15,019 bases of DNA from JADJAH01 sp964615795 (lineage in GTDB: Bacteria > Bacteroidota > Ignavibacteria > Tepidaquicellales > Tepidaquicellaceae), in NCBI GenBank assembly GCA_964615795.1, contig CAZTQR010000078.1, positions 1 to 15,019 on the forward strand. Direction: 5' to 3'. This document shows positions 12,180 through 15,019 of the stretch, in pieces. A model generated the notes under the pieces. The model ran no database searches, was not told where the DNA came from, and saw nothing but the letters and a program-made list of their open reading frames with translations. The translations under genes and the position numbers were made by a program. Each line of letters opens with the position of its first letter. The first letter of the stretch is position 1.

Positions 12180-14789
12180 ATGGGTCTTCAATACCTTCTG
12201 AAAATCGCCGGTGTTGTTATGCTGATGCTAGCAATACCGGCTTTTTTATTCGAAGACTCGTTTGCTCAGATTCGGGTCTATGAAAGATCTCAGGAAACCG
12301 ATATCTCAAACATAGGTTTGTACCGCGCCTCCCCCACCAGGCAAAAGATCAGCCTAAACGGGGAATGGGATGTTTCTTTCAACGAAGGGAAGAACTTCCA
12401 GAAAGTATCTGTACCGCTCTCTTATAATTTCGAAGAAACTGCGCTTTTCAGAAGGAAATTCGATATACCCGCAGAGTACCTAATTCTGTATTCTTTCATA
12501 CTTGTTGCCGAAGGCATTGACTATGAATGCGATGTCAAGATCAACGGCAATTTCGTCGCCACGCACACCGGCGGCCAGACTCCCGTAATTTCTCCTGTAA
12601 ATGACGGCATTATAGGAAATTCTAACGAGATTACAGTTTCTGTTAACAGCAGACTTAATTTTTCCAACACTCTGCCGCTCTCTGATCAGATCAACTACGG
12701 AACTACCACTGGCGGAATCAACAAAGACATTTACCTGCTTGCCGTGCCGAAGCTTCATGTTGAGAGAAGCATTGTCAGATACACGGTTGACAATGTCCTC
12801 TCGGTTGATCTGACCAACACCGCAACGGTCAAATCCTCTAATCTCAGCAGGTTCATAAGCTCAGGCATTGACAGCGCTTTCTCCGTAAAAACGATCGTGA
12901 TCAGAAATTCAACCGGAGCGGAAGTTGCCTCCACAGATGCGGAGCCGATCGAGATCGGAGAAAACAATTCTCTACGCGTTGAACAGAATGCGCGGCTTCA
13001 AAGTCCTATACTCTGGACGCCGGACCTGCCAGAGTTGTACACGGTAAAAACATTGATCTTTGCCGGTCAGAATGTCGTTGACGAATTCAATCAGATCACC
13101 GGATTTACAAATGTTTCTTACAAAAGCGGACAGCTGTTTGTGAACGGCAGGCAAACAAAGCTTACCGGCATCAACTATTTCGAAGATCAGCCGGGAAGTT
13201 CCACAGCGCTGTCTTATGAGTTCGCTGAAAGCGACCTGAGTTCCATCAAAAGACTGGGCTTCAATGCTCTGAGAGTCCCCGGTCGAACTGCGCACCCCTA
13301 TATTATTGAGATCGCAAACAGGCTTGGGCTCTTCGTGTTTCAGGAGATCCCGCTTAACGAAGAAGATGCGGAGTACTTTGACGATGACAAACGTGTAAGA
13401 CTTTACCTTAACACGCTTGCAGATGTGATTGACCGCGACATAAATGCTCCGTGCATAGTTGCCTGGGGACTGGGAAATGACTTTGACGTTTCAAACAGTG
13501 AGTGTGCCGCTTATGTGCAGTCTGCGGCCGCGCTTGCAGACTCACTCAGCAAGAGACTTAAATATTACACCTCAAGGACTTACAACGAAGACATCTGCTC
13601 CGAATATGTTGATTTTGTGGGCATAAATTTTTACGGCAAGCGATACGATGAGATCAGAAATTCAGTCTCTGAGCTAACCAGCAGGCAAAAGCCGCCGTCA
13701 AACAGAAAGAACCAGAATCTTTTCGCCTCACGCTTCGGTATAAGGATCGAAAATTCCAATACGAACGGTTTCAGCGACATCCGCTCGCAGGAAGCTCAGA
13801 TGAAATTTCTGAGTGAGACTTTGCCAAAGATCCAGCAATTCATGATGGGAGGTTTTGTATCTTCCTTTGCTGACTGGCATTCGTCAAATCCGCTCAACTA
13901 TCCGCTTTCTGAAGATGCAATGCTTGTCACTGACGGACTGCATACTTTCATGCGCGAAGAAAAGCGCTCGGCGGGTTATGTGAAAAGAATAATTCACAAT
14001 GAAGATCTTCCGAGAATACAGGAAGGCAACCACATTCCGGATTTTCCGTATGTATTCATAATTGTCGGAATTCTGGCAATGATCGTTCTCCTCTTTTTCC
14101 TCAACAGAGACAAGAAACTGAGGTCGGGTATGATCCGATGTCTGTACAAACCGACTTACTTCTATTCCCTTGTTAAAGATCAGATGATTGTATCGAACGG
14201 ATACAACATTCTTATAGCCCTTTGCATATCTCTGGGATTGTCCTTGTTTGCTTCATCCATTCTGTATTTTCTCAAGGCCTCCAATTCACTTGATATGATC
14301 CTTGCCAGACTGCTTACGAATGATTCTTCAAAGATCCTGTTCAGCGAAGTGGCAAATAACAAGTTCTATCTTCTTAGTTCGGTCGCGGTTACAATTTTTC
14401 TGCTGATGGTCATCACATCATTCATACTCTACTTCATATCATTCTACACAAGAGGAAAATCCTTCTTCAAGAATATATTCACCATCAGCGTGTGGTCAAC
14501 ATTACCGATGCTTGTTTTTCTGCCTTTGGGGACCGTGCTGTACAAGCTTGCGGAATCAAACAGCAAATATGTCACAGTTGCTTTGTGGCTGTTCTTCATA
14601 CTCTACTTATTGTATCTTAACCGCGTCATTCTCGGTGCCAGGTCGCTTTTCGACATCAAGACAGGAAAGGTGTACATTTACGGTATTGCGATCATTGTGA
14701 TATTCTTCGCATGCATATACACTTACCTGTGGCTGTTCACCGGAGTGATAGAGATAACGGATCTTGTCAATCATTTAAGCGCCCGCTGA
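12180..14789 (+). CDS. GH2-like protein with degenerate active site and C-terminal multi-spanning membrane domain
   Basis: An 869-residue protein. The signal peptide (about 1-29) ends at SFA before Gln30. The glycoside hydrolase family 2 layout follows: a sugar-binding sandwich (about 55-190, SLNGEWDVSF), an Ig-like domain (about 190-310, SPILWTPDLPELYTV) and a TIM barrel (about 315-600, LTGINYFEDQPG, LGLFVFQEIPL). The expected acid/base Glu in the GNE motif is Asp434 (LGND). The position expected for the nucleophile Glu, as in SEYG, appears to be Arg518 (ASRFG). The later FVSSFADWHSSNP matches the WNFADF strand of beta-glucuronidases. A membrane helix lies at about 623-641, and a C-terminal domain with about five more helices (674-699, 729-757, 768-790, 798-817 and 832-856) resembles Yip1-type domains. 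It is thus likely an inactive carbohydrate-binding or sensing protein with a periplasmic head (inference). It is followed directly by smc. Confidence 0.82.
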   Translation: MGLQYLLKIAGVVMLMLAIPAFLFEDSFAQIRVYERSQETDISNIGLYRASPTRQKISLNGEWDVSFNEGKNFQKVSVPLSYNFEETALFRRKFDIPAEYLILYSFILVAEGIDYECDVKINGNFVATHTGGQTPVISPVNDGIIGNSNEITVSVNSRLNFSNTLPLSDQINYGTTTGGINKDIYLLAVPKLHVERSIVRYTVDNVLSVDLTNTATVKSSNLSRFISSGIDSAFSVKTIVIRNSTGAEVASTDAEPIEIGENNSLRVEQNARLQSPILWTPDLPELYTVKTLIFAGQNVVDEFNQITGFTNVSYKSGQLFVNGRQTKLTGINYFEDQPGSSTALSYEFAESDLSSIKRLGFNALRVPGRTAHPYIIEIANRLGLFVFQEIPLNEEDAEYFDDDKRVRLYLNTLADVIDRDINAPCIVAWGLGNDFDVSNSECAAYVQSAAALADSLSKRLKYYTSRTYNEDICSEYVDFVGINFYGKRYDEIRNSVSELTSRQKPPSNRKNQNLFASRFGIRIENSNTNGFSDIRSQEAQMKFLSETLPKIQQFMMGGFVSSFADWHSSNPLNYPLSEDAMLVTDGLHTFMREEKRSAGYVKRIIHNEDLPRIQEGNHIPDFPYVFIIVGILAMIVLLFFLNRDKKLRSGMIRCLYKPTYFYSLVKDQMIVSNGYNILIALCISLGLSLFASSILYFLKASNSLDMILARLLTNDSSKILFSEVANNKFYLLSSVAVTIFLLMVITSFILYFISFYTRGKSFFKNIFTISVWSTLPMLVFLPLGTVLYKLAESNSKYVTVALWLFFILYLLYLNRVILGARSLFDIKTGKVYIYGIAIIVIFFACIYTYLWLFTGVIEITDLVNHLSAR

Positions 14790-14792
14790 CAC

Positions 14793-15019
14793 TTGTATCT
14801 TTCCAAACTTGAAATATTCGGATTCAAGTCCTTTGCTGACAAGACTGTCATTGAATTTGACAGCGGAGTCTCCGCTATCGTCGGCCCGAACGGTTCAGGC
14901 AAGTCTAACATTGTTGATGCGCTCAGGTGGGTACTCGGTGAGCAGGGTGACAAAGTCCTCCGAAGCGGCAAACGCGAAGATGTTGTGTTCAACGGCACAA
15001 AATTCCGTAAGCCCCTCAG
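14793..15019 (+). CDS. smc: chromosome segregation ATPase SMC, N-terminal part (cut by window edge)
   Basis: The first 75 codons of SMC, the ATPase of the bacterial condensin that folds and separates chromosomes together with ScpA and ScpB. The protein begins as (M)YLSKLEIFGFKSFADKTVI, the classic SMC N-terminus. It then shows the Walker A motif GPNGSGKS (31-38), SNIVDALRWVLGEQ and FNGTKFRKPL, all strongly conserved. The start is a TTG at 14793: the previous gene's TGA (14787-14789) is in the same frame and only one codon (CAC) lies between, so no other upstream start is possible. The tight junction implies co-transcription, and perhaps translational coupling, with the GH2-like membrane protein. 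The coiled coil, hinge and C-terminal ATPase half lie outside the window. Confidence 0.96.
   Translation, partial: MYLSKLEIFGFKSFADKTVIEFDSGVSAIVGPNGSGKSNIVDALRWVLGEQGDKVLRSGKREDVVFNGTKFRKPL

Overview
The window looks like chromosomal DNA of an Ignavibacteria-like member of the Bacteroidota/Chlorobiota group. Four things point there: a secreted protein ending in a type IX secretion (T9SS) sorting domain of the FPNPFNP type; three putative promoters of the TTTG / TAnnTTTG class used by Bacteroidota; mostly weak Shine-Dalgarno sequences; and an F-ATPase operon with atpZ- and atpI-like genes at its head. This assignment is inference from sequence features, not from a database match.

Layout: (1) 1-3361, minus strand: the F0F1 ATP synthase operon, read right to left as atpZ-like, atpI-like, atpB (a), atpE (c), atpF (b), atpH (delta) and the first 63 codons of atpA (alpha). 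A candidate promoter sits just before atpZ. (2) 3491-3726: a small array of about 2.3 imperfect repeats built on the palindromic word GCCACGAATGCACGAAT. (3) 3749-5830, minus: a metzincin (M43-like) metalloprotease followed by seven degenerate repeats that probably fold as a beta-propeller. (4) 6004-8183, plus: an NTF2/SnoaL-like protein, a short-chain dehydrogenase and a squalene/phytoene synthase, ended by a hairpin terminator. (5) 8319-9755, minus: a helical-repeat protein of unknown function. (6) 10056-11738, plus: a T9SS cargo protein with its own promoter, strong ribosome binding site and palindromic terminator. (7) 11865-12089, plus: a small coiled-coil protein, preceded by a perfect 18-bp palindrome. 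(8) 12180-14789, plus: a glycoside hydrolase family 2-like protein that seems to have lost both catalytic glutamates and carries a C-terminal multi-spanning membrane domain. It runs directly into (9) smc, cut by the window end at 15019.

How the genes fit together: the ATP synthase genes form one complex in the inner membrane. The T9SS cargo protein is exported by a secretion machine encoded elsewhere. The GH2-like membrane protein is probably co-transcribed with smc, as the two are separated by only three bases. The NTF2/SDR pair may be a small operon. No complete mobile element, CRISPR array, tRNA or rRNA was seen. The most unusual items are the apparently catalytically dead GH2-membrane fusion, the protease-propeller protein without a visible signal peptide, the ATTCGTG-type repeat array, and two gene junctions where a TTG start lies in the same reading frame just behind the previous stop.
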